This document shows, piece after piece, positions 17,316 through 24,797 of a stretch of DNA of 64,000 nucleotides. The notes below the pieces were generated by a model. That model did not search any database. It had not been told where the DNA came from and saw only the letters and a list, made by a program, of their open reading frames with translations. The position numbers and the translations under genes are program-made. Location: positions 1 to 64,000 of the forward strand of contig DIYR01000215.1 of NCBI GenBank assembly GCA_002429085.1, given 5' to 3'. This stretch comes from Flavobacteriales bacterium UBA6049 (lineage in GTDB: Bacteria > Bacteroidota > Bacteroidia > Flavobacteriales_G > Salibacteraceae). The number at the start of each line of letters is the position of its first letter. Position 1 is the stretch's first letter.

Positions 17316-17330
17316 GTTTATGTTGTAAAC
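17316..17330. promoter_or_regulatory. Operator copy 2, GTTTA-N5-TAAAC
   Basis: GTTTATGTTGTAAAC, perfect 5-bp arms with a 5-bp centre, in the 5' leader 11 bases before the ATG of the membrane-protein gene. Same arms as the copy at 17378-17392, centre-to-centre 62 bp (six helical turns). Confidence 0.6.
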
Positions 17331-17341
17331 TAGATTTTCAT

Positions 17342-17362
17342 AAAAAAAGAGCAGTCGCTCTT
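17342..17362 (-). terminator. Stem-loop with T-run at the transcript start
   Basis: Minus strand AAGAGC-GACT-GCTCTT followed by TTTTT (plus 17342-17362). It probably terminates the dioxygenase-M23 peptidase transcript 53 bases after its stop, but it also lies at the predicted first bases of the regulator operon's RNA, where it would form a 5' hairpin. Confidence 0.6.
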
Positions 17363-17364
17363 CG

Positions 17365-17394
17365 CAAATATAAACAAGTTTACATTATAAACAA
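17365..17394 (-). promoter_or_regulatory. Promoter of the membrane-protein/regulator operon
   Basis: Minus-strand TTG (plus 17392-17394), 19 bases, TATATTTG (plus 17365-17372): both boxes and the spacing match the Bacteroidota consensus. Transcription would begin near 17360. Operator copy 1 fills the spacer. Confidence 0.7.
17378..17392. promoter_or_regulatory. Operator copy 1, GTTTA-N5-TAAAC
   Basis: GTTTACATTATAAAC, perfect 5-bp arms. It lies between the -33 and -7 boxes, a position where a bound regulator would block RNA polymerase. Confidence 0.65.
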
Positions 17395-17414
17395 TGTTCA
17401 GAAAAAAACACGAA

Positions 17415-18710
17415 CTATAAACTCGCACGTGCTTCCTTCATTTCTTCCCGTTGAATGAAATCTATTGGAACATTATCTAGTTGCTCTTTAGACTGCAACA
17501 TCAGTTTCATAAATTCCTCTTTTTGTGATGGATCCACTGGCTTAGATGGTGGCATAGGTTCATTTCTATGATTAACCTGCTTACCGTTCTTCCAAAACCT
17601 AAAGCAAACATGTGGACCAGTAGCTAATCCAGTACTACCAACATATCCAATTACGTCACCTTGTCGAACCGATGTTCCAGGTTTCATACCAGCACCAATT
17701 TTACTCATGTGCAGGTATTGAGTTGTATAAGTACTATTATGACGAATTTTCACATAATTCCCATTGTACTTTGAAAACCTAGCTTCGGTTACCACTCCAT
17801 CTCCTACTGCCAGAATAGGTGTACCTCTTGGAGCTGCATAATCAGTACCCAAATGAGCTTTCCATCTTTTTTGAACTGGGTGAAACCTCTTCATGGTATA
17901 GCCTGAAGTCATTCTTCCATATTTCAAAGGAGATTTCAAGAACGCCTTACGAAGACTATTTCCTTCATCATCGAAATAATCTTTCCCAGTAGCATTGTCA
18001 AATTGGAAAGCATAGAAATCACCTCCGCTGTGATTAAAAAGAGATGCATGTACTTCACCTATTCCTACAAACTCATCATTTACGTACCGTTCTTCAAAAA
18101 TCACCTTGAAATAATCGTTACGCTGAATGCGATAAAAATCTATTGTCCAAGCATACACGTTTGCCAACTCCATTGCCAACGCTGGGTTAACTTCTTGCTC
18201 TTGTAAGGTTTCAAATAAAGAAGAAGTAATAACTCCACTGGCCTCCCTGGTTCTAACATGAACCGGCAGTTCCCCTACATAAATCTGTGAAGTATCCTGT
18301 AATGGATACACTACATATTCAATTGCATTTGGCTGGTAAATGAAATACTGTGCGGTTGCTAAAGAATCGGTAGACTTTAAGATGGTGTACTTTTTACCAT
18401 GACGCAGATAGCGCACATCATATACATCTTTACTTGCTCTAGCAACACGATCAATGGTAACATAATCTACATCATGTCCTAAGAGGATATCGGCTAAAAA
18501 CTCGTTTCGAGCAATGGATCCTTGAAAAATATCAAAGCTATCTTTTGGAAAACCAAAGATGCTATCTGGAACTACTATTGGTTCCACCTCAACCTGATTG
18601 GCCAATAAGGGTTTTGCTGCTGTATCATCCTTATCGCACAGTAATAGCAATGCGGTGAAAATAACTGCCACACCAGCTAGCAAGAAATACGCTAGTTTAT
18701 GACTACTCAT
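17415..18710 (-). CDS. M23-family peptidoglycan endopeptidase
   Basis: 431 residues. An N-terminal membrane anchor (about residues 6-24, FLLAGVAVIFTALLLL) is followed by Cys25 and a long OapA/LysM-like beta region. The LytM domain spans about 265-385: HLGTD with His286 and Asp290, YLHMS with His334, and GPHVCF with His367. The last zinc ligand, His in the standard HxH, is Cys369 here. Such enzymes cut cross-links in peptidoglycan in the periplasm; some degenerate LytM proteins only activate amidases. Its start overlaps the dioxygenase gene end by eight bases, so the pair is translationally coupled. Confidence 0.9.
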   Translation of the reverse strand: MSSHKLAYFLLAGVAVIFTALLLLCDKDDTAAKPLLANQVEVEPIVVPDSIFGFPKDSFDIFQGSIARNEFLADILLGHDVDYVTIDRVARASKDVYDVRYLRHGKKYTILKSTDSLATAQYFIYQPNAIEYVVYPLQDTSQIYVGELPVHVRTREASGVITSSLFETLQEQEVNPALAMELANVYAWTIDFYRIQRNDYFKVIFEERYVNDEFVGIGEVHASLFNHSGGDFYAFQFDNATGKDYFDDEGNSLRKAFLKSPLKYGRMTSGYTMKRFHPVQKRWKAHLGTDYAAPRGTPILAVGDGVVTEARFSKYNGNYVKIRHNSTYTTQYLHMSKIGAGMKPGTSVRQGDVIGYVGSTGLATGPHVCFRFWKNGKQVNHRNEPMPPSKPVDPSQKEEFMKLMLQSKEQLDNVPIDFIQREEMKEARASL

Positions 18711-19677
18711 TGTCTTCTCCGTTCGAATTCAATATAGATTCCACAAAATTCTTACCCCAATTATCTTTCTCTTCTTGACTCCAAAGCTCTGGAAAGAAAA
18801 TTCTTCTTTGGAATTGTGGTGGTAAGTATTGTTGCCAGTTAGTACCACCTGTTGCCTTGGCGTCTACAGGCCTTCTCTTTAAATAAGTAATAGCCGATTT
18901 TAAGTGCATCAATGGCCACTCCACATTTACGTATGAATCTAATTGGCGCAAAGCCTTTATAACTTTAGAATCAGCTTGCTCTTCTTCTGTCAAAGACTTA
19001 TACCTCATCCAGATGTTGGTGTCTTTGTAATTTCCAGCAAGCTTCAATAACTCATCTGTGTACTTAGCTTCAAACTGACGAAGTGTAAGTGTTTTCTTTC
19101 CTGTTTCTTCTTCTGTTGCACCACGTTTCCAGTACAAGTAGTTGAACATTTCAGGTAAGTTCTCTTGATCATTTACAAATTGTTCGCGCTGATCAGCATG
19201 TACTAAATTTATAAACGGAGTAGCACAAATTTCTATTTTACGGTACTGCGCACTTTGAAACCCACTGGCTGGAATTAAGCTCATTCTAAACTTCAAGAAC
19301 TGATCCCTATCCATTCCTTTATACATTACTTCAAACGACTTGGTTAAAGCCTCGAAATAACGGTTGATACGCATAATTCTTCTCAAAAAGAATTCGCTAT
19401 TCAACGATTCATGCTCACCAATCTGTTTGATTTCATGTAAGGATAACTTGAAATACAACTCAGTTATCTGATGGTACATGATGAAAATCTCTTCATCCGG
19501 AAAGCTTGTTCGTGGATTTTGAAGACTCAACAGTGTATCTAAATGAATGTAGTTCCAGTAGCTGATGTAGTCTGCGTAAAGCAATCCATCTAAGTATGCA
19601 GACAAATCTTGTCCTGTAACGTCATACTTTTCTTGAAGCTTTTCAACACGCTCAATAATCTCCTCTGATAAAGCCAT
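18703..19677 (-). CDS. Tryptophan 2,3-dioxygenase family protein
   Basis: 324 residues, all-helical heme-protein fold of the TDO family. The N-terminal signature YWNYIHLDTLLSLQNP...IMYHQITELYFKLSLHEI contains the distal His69; His258 in EWPLMHLKSAITYL is the expected heme ligand, followed by the substrate loop ATGGTNWQQYL. TDO cleaves the indole ring of tryptophan to N-formylkynurenine. This protein is longer than classical bacterial TDO (about 280) and stands apart from other kynurenine genes, so a different indole-type substrate is possible. The tight coupling to an M23 peptidase is curious. Confidence 0.85.
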   Translation of the reverse strand: MALSEEIIERVEKLQEKYDVTGQDLSAYLDGLLYADYISYWNYIHLDTLLSLQNPRTSFPDEEIFIMYHQITELYFKLSLHEIKQIGEHESLNSEFFLRRIMRINRYFEALTKSFEVMYKGMDRDQFLKFRMSLIPASGFQSAQYRKIEICATPFINLVHADQREQFVNDQENLPEMFNYLYWKRGATEEETGKKTLTLRQFEAKYTDELLKLAGNYKDTNIWMRYKSLTEEEQADSKVIKALRQLDSYVNVEWPLMHLKSAITYLKRRPVDAKATGGTNWQQYLPPQFQRRIFFPELWSQEEKDNWGKNFVESILNSNGEDNE

Positions 19678-19834
19678 AACTCTGTATTCAGGTTAATCGG
19701 GCGAAAGTAGTTATTCAAAGTAAATGAATCACCTCGCCTAAGATTACAACTTCAAGAGAGCATTTTAAACATTGCAATGTGAAATTACAGAACAACATAT
19801 TAAAAACGAGGCAAAAACATCCCAAATCAATTAT

Positions 19835-19857
19835 AAATTATTGTTATTCAATAATTT
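19835..19857. repeat. Perfect AT-rich inverted repeat before the DUF2975/XRE pair
   Basis: Arms AAATTATTG and CAATAATTT around TTATT, 33 bases before the ATG at 19890, followed by a short T-run. It may be the operator for the XRE regulator encoded two genes later, or a weak terminator. Confidence 0.45.
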
Positions 19858-19889
19858 TTTATTCTTTTGGGTATAAAACATAAGTGACT

Positions 19890-20441
19890 ATGACGAACGA
19901 ATCAACGTCAAAACATTCATCAAAAGGAATCAATGCCTTTTCTTTTCTCTATTATGGAGGGCTGATAATGGTTTCTACTAAACTCATTCAATACGGACAG
20001 TGGATTTTCCAACTTATCAAAAATTGGAGTTTACCAGAAGAGCCTTTCTTCTCTAAAATTATGTTGTTGCCAACAGAAGCTCAATTTTCACCTAGTGTCT
20101 ATTTAGTTTATGCTCTTCTATATATATTGTTCTATTCATTTATAGTGGTCGGTTTTTTTCAACTGGACAGAGCCATCAAACTTTTATCTAAACAGAAAAT
20201 CTTTATTCCCGAAGTCCATTCTGGTTTCAAAAGAGCTGCACGATCATTCTTGATTTATGTCATTGGAACATTCTTAGTTGATTTTGTTCTACTTCTGTCA
20301 GCTACAACCTCAAGACCTATTTTAAGCTTATTTACCACCGAAACAATTGTTTTTACTATTCTGGGCTATTTACTATTATTCTTAGCCGATATACTAAAAG
20401 AGGGTATTGCTCTAAAACAAGAAAACGAACTAACGATTTGA
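19890..20441 (+). CDS. DUF2975 four-helix membrane protein
   Basis: 183 residues from the ATG at 19890 (a GTG two codons upstream is also possible). Four hydrophobic segments are visible (about 15-35, 62-82, 112-137 and 148-166: FLIYVIGTFLVDFVLLL, TIVFTILGYLLLFLADILKEGIAL). The final LFLADILKEGIALKQENELTI is the family signature. DUF2975 proteins nearly always stand next to a short YozG-like XRE regulator, as here, but no function is known. The stop is two bases before the ATG of the regulator. Confidence 0.85.
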   Translation: MTNESTSKHSSKGINAFSFLYYGGLIMVSTKLIQYGQWIFQLIKNWSLPEEPFFSKIMLLPTEAQFSPSVYLVYALLYILFYSFIVVGFFQLDRAIKLLSKQKIFIPEVHSGFKRAARSFLIYVIGTFLVDFVLLLSATTSRPILSLFTTETIVFTILGYLLLFLADILKEGIALKQENELTI

Positions 20442-20443
20442 TT

Positions 20444-20650
20444 ATGCCTATTGTAGTTAATCTAGATGTTATGCTTGCAAAACGAAAAATGCAATCAAAA
20501 GAGCTCGTTGAAATTCTAGGAATTACACCTGCCAACTTATCTATTCTAAAAACTGGTAAGGCCAAAGCAATTAGGTTTACAACTCTTGAAGCAATTTGCA
20601 AAGCATTGGAATGCCAACCTGGAGATATCTTAGAATATCGCATAGAATAA
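20444..20650 (+). CDS. XRE-family DNA-binding regulator (YozG-like)
   Basis: 68 residues, a single Cro/C1 helix-turn-helix: MLAKRKMQSKELVEILGITPANLSILKTGKAKAIRFTTLEAICKALECQPGDILEY. The pattern ends with the CxPGDILEY signature of YozG-type regulators. The ATG at 20444 is preferred over an upstream TTG at 20438. With DUF2975 it forms a two-gene module; the regulator probably controls its own operon. Confidence 0.93.
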   Translation: MPIVVNLDVMLAKRKMQSKELVEILGITPANLSILKTGKAKAIRFTTLEAICKALECQPGDILEYRIE

Positions 20651-20854
20651 CCCTATTTATTGTCTGGTCACAACTCTTATTTTAAGATTCTTTTCAAGAA
20701 ATCTCTGATCTGAGCTATTCCACCGCCTTAAACCATCTTCTTGTTACCTTGCAAGTTGATCTATCAAGAACCTCTTTTAAGAAGCGGTTTTAACTCTTTT
20801 GGTGTTTTCAGAAGATCTTAATTGAAGAAAACCTCATAGCTAGTAGCAATTAAT

Positions 20855-22645
20855 ATGGTAATTGAAAAGCCCGACAATTTGGTTGATTTGTTTGAACAAG
20901 CAACCGATCAGTATCACTCAAAGCCTCTATTTGGAACCAGAAATTTATCTACTAATACGTTCGACTGGATAACCTATGGCGATGTAAGAAAACGTGTTGA
21001 TGATTTTAGAGGGGGCTTAGCTTCTTTAGGAATTTCAAAAGGCGATGCTATTGGCATAATAGCCAACAATCGTACCGAATGGGCAATTGCCGCTTTTGCG
21101 ACATATGGCCGCGGTGGTCGATTTATACCAATGTACGAAAATGAAACATTTCATACTTGGCAGTACATTATTAAAGACGCCAATATTCGTTTTTTACTAG
21201 TTTCATCTCAAGATATTTATGACAAGGTTCAGTCTCTTCTAAATGAGATAGAATCTTTGGAATTCATTTACATCATAGACGATACAGGATCGAAAAGCAT
21301 GTCGCACCTAGAAAAAATAGGTAGTCAAAATCCTGTAGATTCTATTAAACCAAACGTAAACGATATTGCAGCTTTAATATACACCTCTGGTACTACCAGT
21401 GATCCGAAAGGAGTGCTATTAACACATGGTAATTTTGTTTCTAATGCTAGAGCTGGTAACCGCAAATTTAAAGGTGTTTTAAATGAAGAATCGGTTAGTT
21501 TATCCATCCTTCCGTGGGCACATAGCTACGGACAAACGGCTGAATTATACAACTGGTTTATGACTGGTGGAAAAATAGGTTTTATGCATAGCCTAGATAC
21601 TTTAGCCGAAGATTTTTTGCAAGTGAAGCCAACTTTTTTGATTGCCGTACCGCGTATTTTCAATCGAATTTATACCGGTATTCATGAGCGAATGCAAGAG
21701 GAAGGGGGTGTGAAACAAAAGCTATTTAACATGGCAGTAGAAGCAGCCAGATTAACAAGGGAACAAAATGGTAATGTGGGCCTTTCAACCAAGATTAAAC
21801 TGGCATTAGGTAGAAAACTAGTATTCTCTAAAATACAAGAACGATTTGGGGGGCGTTTGTTTGGCAGTATTACAGGTAGTGCTATGATGAATGAGGACAT
21901 TGCCAACTTCTACAGTGATATTGGTATACCAGTATACAATTGCTATGGCTTAAGTGAAACTTCTCCTGCTATATCAATGAATAGTCCCGAAGAAAATAAA
22001 CCGAGCTCTGTTGGTAAACCGTTAGAATTCATTCAAGCCAGAATTGATACCAGCATGATTGAAGATGATAGTGAAGATGGCGAAATTCAAGTTATGGGTC
22101 CAAATCTTATGGTTGGCTATCATAACAAACCAGAAATTACGAAACAGACATTTACGGAAGATGGCTGGCTTAAAACTGGAGACCGTGGCAGAATAGACGA
22201 AGACGGCTATATATATATTACTGGAAGACTAAAAGAGCAATACAAACTAGAAAATGGTAAGTATGTTTTTCCTTCTGCCATAGAAGAAGACATTACTCTT
22301 TTACCATACATAGAAATGGCAATGGTGTATGGCGAGGGGAAACCTTATAATGTATGCTTAGCAGTTCCAGACAAGGCTATTTTACAAAAAACAGCCAACA
22401 AGTTGAATGTAAAAACTGAGATTGATAAATTGATCTTATCTCCGGTTGTGCAGGAATTTATGAGTAATGAAATTAAAGCCAGCTTGAAGGAAAAGTATGG
22501 AGGTTACGAAATACCAAAGAAGTTCATCTTTATTGATGAGTTATTTACTGTTGATAACGGTATGCTAACACAAACCTTAAAACTAAAGCGCAGAAACGTA
22601 TTAGATAAATATTCAGATCAAATTGCGCAGTTATACCAGAGCTAA
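20855..22645 (+). CDS. Long-chain fatty acid-CoA ligase (AMP-binding)
   Basis: 596 residues. ANL superfamily motifs in order: A3 phosphate loop YTSGTTSDPKGVLLTHGNF (about residue 172), YNCYGLSETSPAISMN (about 365), LKTGDRGRIDEDGYIYITGR (about 438) and KLENGKYVFPSAIEE (A10-like Lys). It activates a fatty acid to acyl-AMP and acyl-CoA, feeding lipid synthesis or beta-oxidation. It resembles the FadD15/bubblegum-type ligases of about 600 residues. The 204-base gap upstream holds no gene; a 12-base palindrome TTGATCTATCAA lies there (20756-20767). A strong terminator follows at 22679. Confidence 0.93.
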   Translation: MVIEKPDNLVDLFEQATDQYHSKPLFGTRNLSTNTFDWITYGDVRKRVDDFRGGLASLGISKGDAIGIIANNRTEWAIAAFATYGRGGRFIPMYENETFHTWQYIIKDANIRFLLVSSQDIYDKVQSLLNEIESLEFIYIIDDTGSKSMSHLEKIGSQNPVDSIKPNVNDIAALIYTSGTTSDPKGVLLTHGNFVSNARAGNRKFKGVLNEESVSLSILPWAHSYGQTAELYNWFMTGGKIGFMHSLDTLAEDFLQVKPTFLIAVPRIFNRIYTGIHERMQEEGGVKQKLFNMAVEAARLTREQNGNVGLSTKIKLALGRKLVFSKIQERFGGRLFGSITGSAMMNEDIANFYSDIGIPVYNCYGLSETSPAISMNSPEENKPSSVGKPLEFIQARIDTSMIEDDSEDGEIQVMGPNLMVGYHNKPEITKQTFTEDGWLKTGDRGRIDEDGYIYITGRLKEQYKLENGKYVFPSAIEEDITLLPYIEMAMVYGEGKPYNVCLAVPDKAILQKTANKLNVKTEIDKLILSPVVQEFMSNEIKASLKEKYGGYEIPKKFIFIDELFTVDNGMLTQTLKLKRRNVLDKYSDQIAQLYQS

Positions 22646-22678
22646 TTGAGTAACCTTTTCAATTAAAAGACTAGTACT

Positions 22679-22722
22679 AAACAAACAGTTACCACTTTCA
22701 AAAATGGTAGCTGTTTGTTTTT
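22679..22722 (+). terminator. Intrinsic terminator, probably bidirectional
   Basis: AAACAAACAGTTACCA (22679-22694) pairs with TGGTAGCTGTTTGTTT (22705-22720) and ends in Ts. It lies between convergent genes and can serve both the acyl-CoA ligase and the DUF3108 gene. Confidence 0.85.
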
Positions 22723-22743
22723 ATAGAAGAGTGCATGAAATGC

Positions 22744-23559
22744 TTAATCCGCAATCTTAGCTATCGGGAAATTTAAGTTCTCATAATCTGTCAGTTCCAT
22801 TTTAATACTACCAACAAGCACATTGGCTTTACAAAGAATTGGAACTTTATTTTCATCATCGCTAATGTATACCGTTAAGTCTTCTGGGTCATTAAAAATT
22901 CTTCCTGGCTGCACTAATGGTTGAAATTTCAAACACTTAAATGTCCCATTTCTAACCTCAATAGTTTCCTTACCTAAGTATCTAATTTTTAAAGGCTCTA
23001 ATTCCTCATCAACTACTGCTTGCAGTACAATAACATCTCCTATGTTGTATGCCTCAATATCTAGTGTTCTTGCAAAGTAATATGCGCTCAACATATCCTG
23101 AACGCCATAGGGGATATCCATAATGGTGTTCTTATGAGTGTGCATTTGATTAGAATCGTGTTTAAATACATACTGTTGCTGGAACTCGTATCCGCCTTCG
23201 CTAACATCTCTTTTAAAAAGGTACGGATGCACTAATTCTGCATCAATATAACTCTCATACGTATCGCGTACTTTAAAGAACCAATCAAATGCCCCCTTGC
23301 TTTTTCCTTTTCCAACTACATGAAGTACATCTCTTCCTTCAAACTGATGGTTTTCGTTCTTTACCTCAATTGTAGCTATTCCAGCATCAATAAATCCGTA
23401 GTGTACGGTGTACTCTAGCTTCTCGCCTTTTTTGAATACTTCATAATCCACTCTGTGTAATTCGCTTAAGCGATTTTCAACACTATCGATAAAGTCGTTT
23501 TGTGCATTCATGCTGGTGAGCACGAATAAAAAACTGAAGAAAAATCCTATCCGTTTCAT
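22744..23559 (-). CDS. DUF3108 exported protein
   Basis: 271 residues from the ATG at 23559, which gives a signal peptide (MKRIGFFFSFLFVLTSMNAQ); a longer reading adds 25 residues and hides it. The mature protein has the DUF3108 layout: GEKLEYTVHYGFIDAGIATIEVK near its start, then VHPYLFKRDVSEGGYEFQQQYVF and a C-terminal YISDDENKVPILCKANVLVGSIKMELTDY. The family is periplasmic and of unknown function. It ends a minus-strand run of four genes. Confidence 0.88.
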   Translation of the reverse strand: MKRIGFFFSFLFVLTSMNAQNDFIDSVENRLSELHRVDYEVFKKGEKLEYTVHYGFIDAGIATIEVKNENHQFEGRDVLHVVGKGKSKGAFDWFFKVRDTYESYIDAELVHPYLFKRDVSEGGYEFQQQYVFKHDSNQMHTHKNTIMDIPYGVQDMLSAYYFARTLDIEAYNIGDVIVLQAVVDEELEPLKIRYLGKETIEVRNGTFKCLKFQPLVQPGRIFNDPEDLTVYISDDENKVPILCKANVLVGSIKMELTDYENLNFPIAKIAD

Positions 23560-23605
23560 AAGCTCTGAGTTTGAGCCTATGTATTCAAGCATTGTGCCAG
23601 AGTGC

Positions 23606-24310
23606 TTATGTAGCTGACAACTCATTGATATCAAGCACTGTTTTAGCGCCAGCTATGATAAGAACAAACTCTCCTTTTGGTGGATTATTTTCAAAGTGTT
23701 TCAGCAAATTTTCTGCTGTATTGGTTAATGATTCTGCATGTAACTTACTAATCTCTCTCGAGATGGATAGTACCCTATCCGCTCCGCAAAATTCAACCAA
23801 TTGGTTTAAAGTTTTTACAATCCGATGGGGCGATTCGTAGCAAACCGTAGTTCGTTCTTCTTGAGCAAGTGATTGAAACAAGGTTTGTCTTCCCTTTTTA
23901 TGAGGTATGAATCCTAAGTATTGAAATTGATCGCAAGGAATACCGGATTGTACCAATGCAGGTACAAACGCAGTTGCTCCAGGTAAGCATTCCACTTCTA
24001 TTCCTGCTTGTACACAAGCCCTAGACAATAAATAACCAGGATCTGAAATAGCAGGAGTGCCAGCATCACTTACCAAAGCATAAGTAGAGCCACTCTTCAA
24101 CTGATCTACAATTGCTTCTGTGGCTCTATGTTCATTGTGTAAATGATAACTCCTAGCTGAAGTATTAATCTCAAAGTGCTTGAGCAATTTAGCCGTTTGA
24201 CGAGTATCTTCTGCTAAAATTAAATCGACAGACTTGAGTACGTCTACTGCTCTAAAAGTCATGTCTTGCAGATTGCCTATTGGCGTAGGAACAACAAACA
24301 GCTTACCCAT
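23606..24310 (-). CDS. rsmI: 16S rRNA (cytidine(1402)-2'-O)-methyltransferase
   Basis: 234 residues. SAM-dependent 2'-O-methylation of C1402 in the ribosomal P site. Tetrapyrrole-methylase fold motifs: VPTPIGNLQDMTFRAVDVL at the start, LILAEDTRQTAKLLKHF, LVSDAGTPAISDPG and PGATAFVPALVQSGIPCDQFQYLGFIPHKKG. Slightly shorter than proteobacterial RsmI because the C-terminal extension is missing, which is usual here. It starts four bases after the TerB-like gene. Confidence 0.95.
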   Translation of the reverse strand: MGKLFVVPTPIGNLQDMTFRAVDVLKSVDLILAEDTRQTAKLLKHFEINTSARSYHLHNEHRATEAIVDQLKSGSTYALVSDAGTPAISDPGYLLSRACVQAGIEVECLPGATAFVPALVQSGIPCDQFQYLGFIPHKKGRQTLFQSLAQEERTTVCYESPHRIVKTLNQLVEFCGADRVLSISREISKLHAESLTNTAENLLKHFENNPPKGEFVLIIAGAKTVLDINELSAT

Positions 24311-24314
24311 TCAC

Positions 24315-24746
24315 TTAGTTTTTCCAAGTCATCATCTCTTCGATAATGGCCAATCTTTCTTTTCCTTCTTCAATTAGGGCAATTACCTTATTGACTGTTT
24401 CTTCAATGTTTACAGGTTCAAATCCCAATCCAACACCAAAGCTCATGCACATGCGGAATTCGTTTGAATCGATCTCCCCATCTACCATCATCATTTCAAC
24501 TAGGTTAAAAAGTTGAGTACATCGGTCTTCGATGTTGGCTGGCGGATTGAACGCAATGCTACTACTGTTATCAATAATAGATTCCAATTCTTCTCTCGTG
24601 ATGTAATACTTCTTTGAGATCTTGAATAAGTTATCTAATTCAATTTTGTCTAGAATACCATCTGCCATAGCAACAGAAAGTAGATTCTTAAAGTGACTTC
24701 TTACTTTTTTCTTGTCGTTAGACTCAAATGCTTTGTGGAGTTCCAT
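24315..24746 (-). CDS. TerB-like helical protein
   Basis: 143 residues, all alpha. The stretches LLSVAMADGILDKIELDNLFKISKKYYI and FNLVEMMMVDGEIDSNEFRMCMSFGVGLGF are two copies of the TerB pattern, in which an acidic D-G-x-(I/L)-D loop lies between helices. TerB-like proteins are cytoplasmic, can bind metal, and often accompany membrane-stress or defence modules, but no Ter genes are near. Here it sits in a run with rsmI and an acidic protein. Function unknown. Confidence 0.7.
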   Translation of the reverse strand: MELHKAFESNDKKKVRSHFKNLLSVAMADGILDKIELDNLFKISKKYYITREELESIIDNSSSIAFNPPANIEDRCTQLFNLVEMMMVDGEIDSNEFRMCMSFGVGLGFEPVNIEETVNKVIALIEEGKERLAIIEEMMTWKN

Positions 24747-24797
24747 AATTGGATGATTGATTTTTTAATTGATTGTACGCTAGAATGCCTCAGTAAG

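Noticed and set aside
20756..20767. TTGATCTATCAA as an FNR box before the acyl-CoA ligase
   Set aside because: The centre is two bases instead of four, and no promoter box lies at a fitting distance.
20651..20854. Possible small gene or riboswitch in the 204-base gap before the acyl-CoA ligase
   Set aside because: No frame with a plausible start and no recognisable riboswitch stems; only weak short palindromes.
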